Source: Oscillospiraceae bacterium (GTDB lineage: Bacteria; Bacillota; Clostridia; Oscillospirales; Oscillospiraceae). Taken from it: a stretch of DNA of 47,034 nt. The translations under genes were made by a program, and so were the position numbers. Under the pieces are notes generated by a model. The model saw nothing but the letters and a program-made list of their open reading frames with translations. It made no database searches and had not been told where the DNA came from. Positions 22,516 through 31,063 of the stretch are shown in pieces (position 1 is the first letter of the stretch; the number at the start of each line of letters is the position of its first letter). The stretch spans positions 1 through 47,034 of the forward strand of contig JAFSHB010000014.1 in assembly GCA_017440525.1 (NCBI GenBank), given 5' to 3'.

Positions 22516-25500
22516 TTAAGCTGCAGTAAGTTTGTCTATCCTCTCCAGCAAGCGGGCAATGAGATCGCTGCGGGCATCCTTCCACTCCAGAGAGTGAACA
22601 TGATAGATATTCCAACCAAGGCCCTTCAGGACAGCATCGTTGCGGTTATCCCGATCGATCAGGATCCCCAGGATATAACGGTCTTTGTGCTTGACAGCGA
22701 TGTCTACGCGGAAGTTGCCTTCACCCACAAGGGTATTCACTTCAAAGCCAGCAAGCGCGAGCTCACCGGCAATGGCACCGCAGACCTCATCCACATCCGC
22801 AGTCAGCACAGGCTGAGCAGCGCGAGTGGTGCTCTTGGCATAGATGAGGAAGTTACGGAGCGCTCGCACACCGTCACCGACTTTGTCCTCAGGAATCAGT
22901 TCGGGATCAAAGGAATTGTAGATCTTCATATCCTCTCTGGCACGGGTAATGGCAACATTCAGCCGGCGGTCGCCGCCTGCCTGAGTCAGAGGACCAAAGT
23001 TCAGGTCCAGCTTGCCGCTTTCCTTGGCAGAATAGGCCACGCTCAGAAGGATGATGTCACGCTCATCACCCTGCACATTCTCCAGATTTTTGATGAAGAC
23101 CGGTTCCTTCCTTTCGAAGGCCCATACTCGAAGCGCTTCATCCTTGCGGCACTCGGTCTCAAACAAGCTTTCAATGAGCGTTTCCTGCTGGTAATTCATA
23201 GTGACCACACCAACGCTGAGCTCGTTGCGTTCGGGATCCTTATAGATGTTCAGCAGTTCTGCCACCACAGCCTTCGCTTCTTCTTTGTTGGTCCTGGACT
23301 TGCCATGGTCGAACCTACCGTCCACTGCAACACGCTGCACATGAGAGGTCACATCATCTGCTGCAGGGAAGCTGATGAGCTTGGAATCGTAGAATGCTCT
23401 GTTGCTGAATGCGATGAGATCCTCATGTCTGGAGCGATAATGCTCCTTCAGCATGATTCGCGGAAAATTCAGATTGACGGCTTCGCTGAGGATGGATTCT
23501 GCAAAGACATCGCTGACCGGAGTTTCTTTAAAGAAGCTGCAGGGAGGCAGCTGGCGGGGATCGCCAACGATCATAGCCGCCCGCGCTCTTGCCAGCGCAC
23601 CGATGGCAGAAGCCACAGGGACCTGACTTGCTTCCTCGATCGCAGTGACATGGAAGCACTCATCCATGGGGAACACCTCTGCCACCATATCGGTGGTAGC
23701 CAGAACGATAGGACAGGTGCGAAGCGCCAGACGACGAACTTCGGGATCCGCATAGAGCTGGCGGAGACTGGACTTGGAATCATTGAGGAGGGTCATGTAG
23801 CGATTGGGCGCCGTAGAAACAGTCGCTTCACTGACCATATCGGGCACATGCCGGTCCAGCCGAGCAACGAGCTCCTGCGCGGCGACCTCACGAAGCGCCA
23901 CGGTCGCTTCCTCAGTCAAGGTCATGTCATGGTTCATGAGGTTTGCGGAGAACTCCTTCAAGACCTGTTTGGAATCGACGATCTCCTTGAGGATCTTCCG
24001 ATAGATAGCCTTCAACCATGCCTTCTCCACAGTCTCGGCATCGTAGTTATTCTCAAATGCCTCCACAGGAGCGTCCATGCCCAGATCGACAGCCTCTCTC
24101 TTCAGACGAAGCCATCCCATCCACTCAGGCAGTTTGTCCAAATTCTCCAGATAGGTGCTGTATCTGGCTCTCAGGCCATCAATGCTCTCGCCATAGTACG
24201 CTTCGGAAAGGTCCTTGCAGCGGGCAAAGCGCTTCACGGTACCATCATCCAGCAGCTTCTCGATAGCCTCCATATTGCCGTTTTTGCAGGTCTCCAGGAA
24301 GATCCTGCTGAGCGTTTCCACTTCCTCGGGAGTCTTCTGCAGCTTTTCACGGCAGTAGCGGCAATATTCTTCACGATCGTCTGCCTCCACCTGATACAGA
24401 GCCAGCAGCTCCAGCCATTCCATGGTCTCGCCCAAGCTCAAACGGCGCTTGGCATGCGCGTTCAGCTTTTCCATGATACCGGGCACCATGGTATGCTTAG
24501 CCAGACCACGGGCCTTTTCATACCGGTGGATAAGAGCAGCAGCATCCACTCGAAATACACTGGGATTGAAGACGCTCTCCACACGGGCACGAATCTGACG
24601 GTCACCACTGCTGCTGTCGGGAACGCACTTCATAGCATTCCGGAGCCGGGGCTCATCTGCGGCAAAGGCAATGGGCCGCAGACGATCGGCAAGACGGACC
24701 AGATCGCCGATCGTCATGGGCAGTCTGTCCTCACAGAAGGCCATAGCGACAGCATCACCGTCTTCCTTCAGCATATCAAGCATCTGCAGCTCTTTCAGCT
24801 GGATCTCCCGCTGCTCGGAAGGATCGCCATGGATCGCCATGTGACGGAGAGGATGGTGCTGCAGATCCATGGCAGATGCCATAGCTCCCATTCTGCGGAT
24901 GAGGGCGATCTGCTGCTGGATATGACCATCGGTCAGAAGCTCCAGGTCGGGAATGTGTCCCAGAGCAAAGCCCTGCACATTTTCATAGCGAATATTCGCA
25001 TTGATCAGTTCTCTCAGCGTCATCCCGCAGGCATACTTCTTGTCCCGCGCCTCGGCATACTTTTTCTGATCGGCAGCAAGCTTCTCCAGCTCACTGCGCT
25101 TATCAGCATATTCTGAGACCTGACCGCGCTTTCGCTGTTCCAAGGTCTCCCGCATTTTCTTCTTGACCGACTCCGTGCAGTTGGGTCCCAGACGAATCAG
25201 ATAGGGATCTGCACCGAGCTTGCGCAGGCGATCCTCGATCACATCCAGAGCCCCCTTCTGCGCTGTGGTGATGAGGACAGGCTTGCCCTTGGCCGCCGCG
25301 TTGACTGCAACAGCGGTGAGCTCCTGAGACTTACCGCAACCGGGAGGACCCTCACAGATCAGGGAGGCGCCTTTGCAAACGGCAGCAGCGATCCTCTTCT
25401 GTTCCTCGTTCAGTCCAATATCGATGATGTCATCACCATCGATCTTCCGGGTGAGATCTTCTGACTTGCGAACATCGAAATGGATCTGACCATCCAGGAT

Positions 25501-27372
25501 AGAACGCGTCAGTTCGTGCTGGCGAAGGTAGTCTTCATTGTTCACAAGATCCATGTATACGGTAAATGCAGCATTGGCAAAGGAGCCAAGGACACACTTG
25601 TCGAGCACCAACCAGTTGTTTCTGCCGATGATGGCATTCTTCAGCGCATGGATCGTGTTGACAAGAGGAGCACCTACATGGGTATTGAGCTTCACACCCA
25701 GACGGTCCAGACGGAGCTTCAGCACGGGATTGAGCGTCATTTCGCCGTCTGCCGCCAAAGCAGCTCCCTTGGACCCGGTAACAAGCTTTACCGGCTGCAG
25801 CAGGATGGGTGCATAATAGTTTTCAGACTTCTCATCCGTCCAGCGGAGCAGCCCGAAGCACAGATGCAGGCTGTTGAAGCCGAACTGTTCCAAATCGCGC
25901 TTACCGGTCTTGACCAGCTCCTTGACGCGTTTTTCCAGCGCACTCTTCTTCAGGCCGGTGGTCAGGCATGCCGCAGCATGCTCTTTGATAAGCAGCTCCG
26001 TTCCCTCGAGCTTCGCCTCAAAGTCGATAGGACAGTTGCCAAGCTCCTTGGGATAGGGGCGCAGCTCGAAGTGCTTTTCGGCCGCCACATCCTTCAGCAG
26101 CTTGTTCAGATCTGCACTACAGATGGGAATGAGCTTGTCATATTTCAAATTGATGAAAGGGGATGCCTTAGTAGAAGGCAAAAGGTACCGCTGCATGGCG
26201 CGAAGACGCTTTTCGGACGGCGTCTTCGCACCATCCTCTTCCTCTGCACCATCGAATTCGGGGAAATACAGCGCTTCGTCCACTTCATCGTCCTCGTTGG
26301 AGCCAGTCTGTCCCTCTTCCCCGGTCAGCTGTCTGGTAATGGGCAGAGGAACGGCACCCAGCGTTCTTGCACGGCTGACATCCACCATGTATTCGATGTT
26401 GTCCAGCTCGTTCATAGCGGCGGCAACAGCGGAGCTGTAAGGTGTGTTGGCGTTGTTCTGACCATGACAGAAGTATGTCGCCTCCACAGGCACCAGACGA
26501 CCGGCCGACACCAGCTGCTGCAGTTCGGATGCGGTGGCATCGGCACAGGAACTGAGCGCAGTCTTCTCCGTGAAGTATGCAATGAAGATATGGCCAGGGA
26601 CCAAGATCAGGACCACTCTGATACCTGCCTGCTCCAGACAGCCTGCAAAAAAGAGACTGGAGTCCAAACAATTGGCCTTCAGATCGTGAACGATCCGGTC
26701 GGGGAGCCTGACTCTCTGACCGGTCCGTTCAAAGCTGCTAGCCGTAGTACAATAGATGAGTTCCTTCTCCGCAAGCGCATCGTAGATGGCCTCTGCAACA
26801 GCCTTCACGCGTTCAGGATCCTTGCTCTGGTAGCCGGACATGCTGCCGCTGCCGGTACGCTTCTGAAGGAGCTCCTGTGCACGACGGTTGATCTCTTCCA
26901 CTACAGGATGATTGGGGAGCACATAGGACGCAAGGGTGGCCCGATGCGCGGTGGCATCCCACTCATCGAGGGTCAGCACTTCAACAGGAGCAGTGCTCTC
27001 ATAGAGGACATTTTCGCCCTGGCGGACCGTAACGGTCACGCCGCTCTGGCGCTTCTCGGTCAGACGATAGATGGCATCAGCATCCAGGATCAGCTCCACT
27101 GACGAGAGGTCCAGCCTGGCCTGAGCCGGCAGTTCATCCACATGGATAGAGCAGGTCTTGATCTCATCGCCGACGAGTGTGACCAGCAGGTTCTCCAGCG
27201 TTTCATTCCCGTGGTTTTCGAGGACCAGGCTCTGAAGAGGTCCGCGAAGGCCAAGGTTCTGATCGGAAGTACGGCTGATGTGATAGAGCGCATAGTTGAA
27301 CTTGCTGAGTGTCAATTCAGCGCTGACAACACCGATGTTGTCGGCACTCTCTTGGATCGTATAGTGGTTCAT
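22516..27372 (-). CDS. Transglutaminase-like / SF1 helicase / nuclease-like giant protein
   Basis: A 1618-residue protein. Residues 1-140 are beta-rich. At 230-270 lies a transglutaminase-like core: NCLDSSLFFAGCLEQAG with Cys235, then PGHIFIAYF with His261. Residues 400-640 resemble DUF4011-type helicase N-termini. An SF1 helicase follows: Walker A EGPPGCGKSQ (675-682), IEEASQVPVASAIG, IVGDPRQLPPC, LKEHYRSRHEDL, VQGDERDIILLSVAYS and LNVAITRARED. The end (FRVDIAVKHKDRYILGILID) is a restriction-nuclease-like domain, but where relatives have GIECDG this reads GILIDR, so a catalytic Glu may be lost. Such helicases are frequent in anti-phage or conflict loci. AGGAGGAAGGACT precedes the ATG; it starts 13 bp after the PBP gene, last in its operon. 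Confidence 0.85.
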   Translation of the reverse strand: MNHYTIQESADNIGVVSAELTLSKFNYALYHISRTSDQNLGLRGPLQSLVLENHGNETLENLLVTLVGDEIKTCSIHVDELPAQARLDLSSVELILDADAIYRLTEKRQSGVTVTVRQGENVLYESTAPVEVLTLDEWDATAHRATLASYVLPNHPVVEEINRRAQELLQKRTGSGSMSGYQSKDPERVKAVAEAIYDALAEKELIYCTTASSFERTGQRVRLPDRIVHDLKANCLDSSLFFAGCLEQAGIRVVLILVPGHIFIAYFTEKTALSSCADATASELQQLVSAGRLVPVEATYFCHGQNNANTPYSSAVAAAMNELDNIEYMVDVSRARTLGAVPLPITRQLTGEEGQTGSNEDDEVDEALYFPEFDGAEEEDGAKTPSEKRLRAMQRYLLPSTKASPFINLKYDKLIPICSADLNKLLKDVAAEKHFELRPYPKELGNCPIDFEAKLEGTELLIKEHAAACLTTGLKKSALEKRVKELVKTGKRDLEQFGFNSLHLCFGLLRWTDEKSENYYAPILLQPVKLVTGSKGAALAADGEMTLNPVLKLRLDRLGVKLNTHVGAPLVNTIHALKNAIIGRNNWLVLDKCVLGSFANAAFTVYMDLVNNEDYLRQHELTRSILDGQIHFDVRKSEDLTRKIDGDDIIDIGLNEEQKRIAAAVCKGASLICEGPPGCGKSQELTAVAVNAAAKGKPVLITTAQKGALDVIEDRLRKLGADPYLIRLGPNCTESVKKKMRETLEQRKRGQVSEYADKRSELEKLAADQKKYAEARDKKYACGMTLRELINANIRYENVQGFALGHIPDLELLTDGHIQQQIALIRRMGAMASAMDLQHHPLRHMAIHGDPSEQREIQLKELQMLDMLKEDGDAVAMAFCEDRLPMTIGDLVRLADRLRPIAFAADEPRLRNAMKCVPDSSSGDRQIRARVESVFNPSVFRVDAAALIHRYEKARGLAKHTMVPGIMEKLNAHAKRRLSLGETMEWLELLALYQVEADDREEYCRYCREKLQKTPEEVETLSRIFLETCKNGNMEAIEKLLDDGTVKRFARCKDLSEAYYGESIDGLRARYSTYLENLDKLPEWMGWLRLKREAVDLGMDAPVEAFENNYDAETVEKAWLKAIYRKILKEIVDSKQVLKEFSANLMNHDMTLTEEATVALREVAAQELVARLDRHVPDMVSEATVSTAPNRYMTLLNDSKSSLRQLYADPEVRRLALRTCPIVLATTDMVAEVFPMDECFHVTAIEEASQVPVASAIGALARARAAMIVGDPRQLPPCSFFKETPVSDVFAESILSEAVNLNFPRIMLKEHYRSRHEDLIAFSNRAFYDSKLISFPAADDVTSHVQRVAVDGRFDHGKSRTNKEEAKAVVAELLNIYKDPERNELSVGVVTMNYQQETLIESLFETECRKDEALRVWAFERKEPVFIKNLENVQGDERDIILLSVAYSAKESGKLDLNFGPLTQAGGDRRLNVAITRAREDMKIYNSFDPELIPEDKVGDGVRALRNFLIYAKSTTRAAQPVLTADVDEVCGAIAGELALAGFEVNTLVGEGNFRVDIAVKHKDRYILGILIDRDNRNDAVLKGLGWNIYHVHSLEWKDARSDLIARLLERIDKLTAA

Positions 27373-27385
27373 AGTCCTTCCTCCT

Positions 27386-28729
27386 TTATCTGTAAGCGAT
27401 CAGCTCGGCCAGCACATTGGCCACATCTGCTGCATGATAGCCATGCTGATCAAAATTTTCCACTTTCACTACAAAGGCTACATTGCTGTCCTCCAGAATG
27501 CCCAGCAGGAAGCTGTTCTGTCGGTAAAATGGCTGTTCCAACTCGGCCGTTCCCGTCTTTGCTGCGGTGATCTCAGGGACCAGGTTCCTGTTCAGGCCGC
27601 GGTAATAGGTGTCGGTCGCGAGCTTCCAATAGTCATATGTGGTATGAGCAGCCTTCCTGCTGGCATAGGTCTTGAGCTTGACTTTGGCTTCCTGAAGCAC
27701 TTTGGGCTTCTCCGGGTCATTGTCGTTGACGATGGACTGCACCAGATAAGGCTCGGCAGCCTTTCCGTTATTGGCGATGGCTCCGGCGATCTGAGCCAGA
27801 TCGATGAGGGATATCTGGTTATCGCCTTGGCCGCAGAATGCGCTGAGTGTGTGACCATCGGACGAAGACCGGATGTTGGTGTAAGAACCGGAGCGCTTCA
27901 GCTCCCCCAGCGCGACCGACTTGGACACGCCCCCGCAGCCGATGCCCCATTTCTCAAGATCCTGCTTGGCCTCCGCCATATCCAGATCGGTAGCTGCCAT
28001 ATTGGCAAAGGCGCGATTACAGCTCTTGCCCAGCATATCCACGATGCCGATGTTGGCACCATGCGGCCCCTGAGAGCAGAACACCGCCTCACCGGAACGG
28101 TACTGGTCGCCGTGGCGGCCCACGCAGTCGTAAGTAAAGCTGTCAAGCGCAGCTCTGTCCTGTTCAGCAGCCAGCAGCGTGGTCAGGACCTTCATGGTGC
28201 TGCCATTGATATGGAGCTCAGTCAGGACCTTACTCTCAGTCTCGGGACCGTTGCCGTCCTTGCGGACCGACAAAGCCAGGAGCACCTCGCCAGTGACATA
28301 ATTGTAGGCATACACGGCGCCTTCGTTACCATGGAAGGCATCGATGACCGCCCGATGCTCGGAAGGACTCATAAGAGTGGTCGTCATGATATTGCCTCTT
28401 TTGGCTGCCCGCCTGCTGCCGAAGCGATCGATGCGGGGCGTGAGCTCTGCCGCATACTGGTAAAACAGCGTCTGTGCGACCTTGCCGCCCTTGCAGCCTA
28501 CCAGATCGGCGAAGATGACATCGTAGTTTGTGGAGCCATCCTGCTCCATGAGCACGGTGCCATCGGCGCTTCTGATCTCACCGTATATGCCGAGTATTTC
28601 TCTGCGAACGGAGCCGGTGAGCATCACGGAGCTATCGGATACCCGGTGAGAGACGATGGGCAGGCTCATGAAGAGTGCGATGCAGAGGACCGCAGACACC
28701 CAACGGAGCTTTTTTTCAGTATTTTTCAT
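27386..28729 (-). CDS. Penicillin-binding transpeptidase, PbpA-like
   Basis: A 447-residue class B-like transpeptidase. It has an N-terminal membrane anchor (WVSAVLCIALFMSLPIVSHR), a short pedestal and a complete catalytic domain: STMK at 177-180, SCN at 236-238 and KTG at 391-393. These should cross-link peptidoglycan outside the cell. It resembles actinobacterial PbpA more than FtsI in size. I chose the ATG at 28729 because AGGAGCGG precedes it; the gene overlaps the SEDS gene by 14 bp, as expected for a SEDS-PBP polymerase-transpeptidase pair. Its place beside FHA and kinase genes suggests phospho-control. The three motifs are intact, so it is probably active. Confidence 0.9.
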   Translation of the reverse strand: MKNTEKKLRWVSAVLCIALFMSLPIVSHRVSDSSVMLTGSVRREILGIYGEIRSADGTVLMEQDGSTNYDVIFADLVGCKGGKVAQTLFYQYAAELTPRIDRFGSRRAAKRGNIMTTTLMSPSEHRAVIDAFHGNEGAVYAYNYVTGEVLLALSVRKDGNGPETESKVLTELHINGSTMKVLTTLLAAEQDRAALDSFTYDCVGRHGDQYRSGEAVFCSQGPHGANIGIVDMLGKSCNRAFANMAATDLDMAEAKQDLEKWGIGCGGVSKSVALGELKRSGSYTNIRSSSDGHTLSAFCGQGDNQISLIDLAQIAGAIANNGKAAEPYLVQSIVNDNDPEKPKVLQEAKVKLKTYASRKAAHTTYDYWKLATDTYYRGLNRNLVPEITAAKTGTAELEQPFYRQNSFLLGILEDSNVAFVVKVENFDQHGYHAADVANVLAELIAYR

Positions 28730-30458
28730 GCATTTTCCGCTCCTTTCTGATACACACAAGGCAGATCGCCATCAAGCCCGCCGCAAACACAAGGGCACCG
28801 GCAAGGCCTGCTTCATAACCGGCCTGACTTTTGACCTTGTCAATACTGAGCGTGAGATCCACCGTGTCAGTGTGGTCGGTCAGGTACTGGACGATCCTTG
28901 TACAGATCTGCTCAGCCATCCCGGAAGCTTCATCGCACACACGAACACGAATGTACCCCGAGCCGGTATAAAATACTTCCACATTCCCATTCAATTCGGG
29001 ACTGGAGCAGCCGAGCCCCATATCGATCGCCAGTTCACCAAGATATTCATCAGAAGCGGCGTAGACGACCTGATCGACCACGGTATCCTGATCATGGTCT
29101 TCTGTCAGCTCCACGAGACAATAGGCCTCATATCGATCCACGACTTGGGCATCCTTGAAGAAGAAGATAGACAGCGCCACTGCCAGCGCAGCCGCCAGCG
29201 GGATCCAGAGCAGCTTCATGATACGGGCAAGGACCCCAGCAGGCAAGCCTCTTTGCTGTATACTGGGACAGAAGCCACCGCAGGTCATGCCCAGAAGCGC
29301 TCCATAGGCAAGGATGGCAGTACCGCCCCGGCTTATGACAGGGGCAGTGATCCCTGTGAAGGGAAGACAATCCGCACTGCCGAGGTAGTTGAGTATTACC
29401 TGTGCAGCTGTCATCACACCAAGCTGGATCGCTACGATGTGGCCGGAGGGATATACGGTCTTATGGGGCATAGACTGGATGCAGATGATGATGTAAGCAC
29501 CCAATACCACAAACAGCACAGGCTCGCCCAGCAGACATTGGATCCCGGCCAAAGCCAGATCGGTCTCGTGGGAATAGATGCTGCTGAAGAGCTTACCGTT
29601 CTGCAGCCCCAGACCGAAGAAGCCGCCGGCAGCCAGCGCGCGGACCGTGGCACCCTGCTGGGTGAGCTCTTCACTCTCAAGCGCTGAACCGGTGGCCAGG
29701 ATCCGCTCCATAGCGTAGGGGTTTTTGAGGAGCATGACCCAGAAGGCCACAGCACCCACGATCAACAGGCCCACAGTGAACTTCCAGCTATCGACCAGCT
29801 CGATGGACATGTACAGATAGAGGGCTGCGAGGACGGCGGCGCCGCCAAGATCGTGAGCCCACATGAACAACACGGCAGATACAAGGGTGCAGATGGAGTA
29901 GATGACGATCCGCTTGTTGTTGCGATAGGCCATGGAAGCCTGCAGGATCAGCAGCACTTTGATGATCTCGGAGGGCTGGATGCTGATGGGCCCGATGACG
30001 ATCCAGAGCCGGGACACAGTGTCCGCTCTGGTAGATCTGCCCAGCGCAAAGTTCGCCGCAACGAGACCGAGGATCAAGACGGTCAGGATGCTGAACTCCT
30101 GATCGCCGAAGGTGCTGTTGTATCGAAGCAGGAAGAAGCCGGCAAGGGCCGCCACGAACATCACCAACAGGTGAGCGGCATATTCGCCTATGCCGTAGAG
30201 GCCCTGGAACACAGTGCCTACGGCGCATAAGACAGATACGGCAGCAAGAACAGAATGCAAATAGAAGTTCCTGCGAATACAGATCCAGGAGAGCAGTGCC
30301 AGCAAGCCGGCGATCACACCCAAGGTCAGCAGCACCATAGAGCTGTTGTAGCTCTCGAGCTCCAGCTCTATGGGCGTCTTCATAAGGATCACGATGAAGC
30401 CCAGAGCCAGGAATACCGGCATCAGTTTGCGGCAGTTTTGTTTGGTGAACAGCATCAT
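28716..30458 (-). CDS. SEDS glycosyltransferase (FtsW/RodA/SpoVE family) with extra C-terminal domain
   Basis: A 580-residue protein. Residues 1-435 hold the polytopic SEDS core: ISIQPSEIIKV (QPSE at 161-164), QQGATVRALAAGGFFGLGLQ, SHETDLALAGI (Asp300 in the position of the catalytic Asp) and GITAPVISRGG. SEDS proteins polymerise lipid II with a cognate PBP, here encoded next door. Unlike ordinary FtsW/RodA (about 370-420 residues), about 140 residues follow: an external segment (AYCLVELTEDHDQDTVVDQV, YTGSGYIRVRV, TDTVDLTLSIDKV) and a last transmembrane helix. This tail resembles Wzz-type chain-length regulators, by eye only. The gene overlaps the FHA gene by 4 bp and the PBP gene by 14 bp. 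Confidence 0.9.
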   Translation of the reverse strand: MMLFTKQNCRKLMPVFLALGFIVILMKTPIELELESYNSSMVLLTLGVIAGLLALLSWICIRRNFYLHSVLAAVSVLCAVGTVFQGLYGIGEYAAHLLVMFVAALAGFFLLRYNSTFGDQEFSILTVLILGLVAANFALGRSTRADTVSRLWIVIGPISIQPSEIIKVLLILQASMAYRNNKRIVIYSICTLVSAVLFMWAHDLGGAAVLAALYLYMSIELVDSWKFTVGLLIVGAVAFWVMLLKNPYAMERILATGSALESEELTQQGATVRALAAGGFFGLGLQNGKLFSSIYSHETDLALAGIQCLLGEPVLFVVLGAYIIICIQSMPHKTVYPSGHIVAIQLGVMTAAQVILNYLGSADCLPFTGITAPVISRGGTAILAYGALLGMTCGGFCPSIQQRGLPAGVLARIMKLLWIPLAAALAVALSIFFFKDAQVVDRYEAYCLVELTEDHDQDTVVDQVVYAASDEYLGELAIDMGLGCSSPELNGNVEVFYTGSGYIRVRVCDEASGMAEQICTRIVQYLTDHTDTVDLTLSIDKVKSQAGYEAGLAGALVFAAGLMAICLVCIRKERKMHEKY

Positions 30459-30889
30459 GCATCGACCTCCTCAAAATAGATATAGACCGAACCAAGACAG
30501 ATCCTGTCTCCGTCACGCAGACGAGTGGGGGGCGCATTCAAGATCGGCTCGCCGTTTACAGCGACGAGGGAGAACTCCCTGCCCCGGAGCATCGGACTGA
30601 TATAGAAGTGGTTATCTGCTTCTCTGGCGATCAGCGCGTGAAGACGGCTGACACCGGTCCTCGCAGGCAAGAGCAGATCGCATTTCGACCACGAACGCCC
30701 CACCAGAACAGAACAGCTGTCCAGACGGTGTATGGTCTCCGTTCTGGTCTCGGGATCCACGATCCGAAGCCGGGCATTCATGACCTGACTGTAGTAGTTG
30801 GAGCGATGCCAGGCTTCTTTGAATGCTCTGGCAACGCCTGCCGCACAGAGCAGAACACCGAACCCAACAAGAAGGATGTAGGATAACAT
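30455..30889 (-). CDS. Membrane-anchored FHA-domain protein
   Basis: A 144-residue protein with an N-terminal transmembrane helix (LSYILLVGFGVLLCAAGVAR) and a cytoplasmic FHA domain. The phosphothreonine-binding residues are present: VGRS (Gly64-Arg65), SRLHALI (Ser81 to His84) and VNGEPI (Asn112-Gly113), then LRDGDRICLG. It should bind phosphorylated partners at the membrane, most simply targets of the kinase at 37061-38704. It is first in the FHA-SEDS-PBP-helicase block, with its own promoter at 30922-30950 and a 4-bp overlap with the SEDS gene. GGGAGG precedes the ATG. FhaB of actinobacteria has a similar position. Confidence 0.92.
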   Translation of the reverse strand: MLSYILLVGFGVLLCAAGVARAFKEAWHRSNYYSQVMNARLRIVDPETRTETIHRLDSCSVLVGRSWSKCDLLLPARTGVSRLHALIAREADNHFYISPMLRGREFSLVAVNGEPILNAPPTRLRDGDRICLGSVYIYFEEVDA

Positions 30890-30921
30890 AAGGATACCTC
30901 CCGATCAAATTTCATACACAT

Positions 30922-30950
30922 ATCATACCATTCTCGCAAAAAGTGTGCCA
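30922..30950 (-). promoter_or_regulatory. Promoter of FHA-SEDS-PBP-helicase block
   Basis: On the minus strand an extended -10 TGGTATGAT (30922-30930) lies 17 bp after TGGCAC (30945-30950). The same region reads TGGCAC-N5-TTGC, matching sigma-54 -24/-12 spacing. Sigma-A use seems more likely; see findings. Confidence 0.55.
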
Positions 30951-31020
30951 GCCGGAGCATTTGTGACAAAATGGCCGTTCCAAAGTCTGCTTCCGTCTCT
31001 TTTATTATAAGGGAATATGC

Positions 31021-31062
31021 AGAAAAGTCCCGATGTTCATTTGTGAACATCGGGACTTTTCT
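31021..31062 (-). terminator. Terminator between the two blocks of the cluster
   Basis: A perfect 19-bp stem (31021-31039 with 31044-31062) with a 4-nt loop, directly after the stop codon of the GAP1-like gene. It divides the cluster into two transcription units. Confidence 0.85.
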
Positions 31063-31063
31063 G

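Noticed and set aside
22279-27102. Two long plus-strand ORFs (22279-25116 and 25480-27102) opposite the helicase gene
   Set aside because: Their translations lack any domain, have compositional bias and mirror the codon use of the helicase, which has clear motifs throughout. They are shadows.
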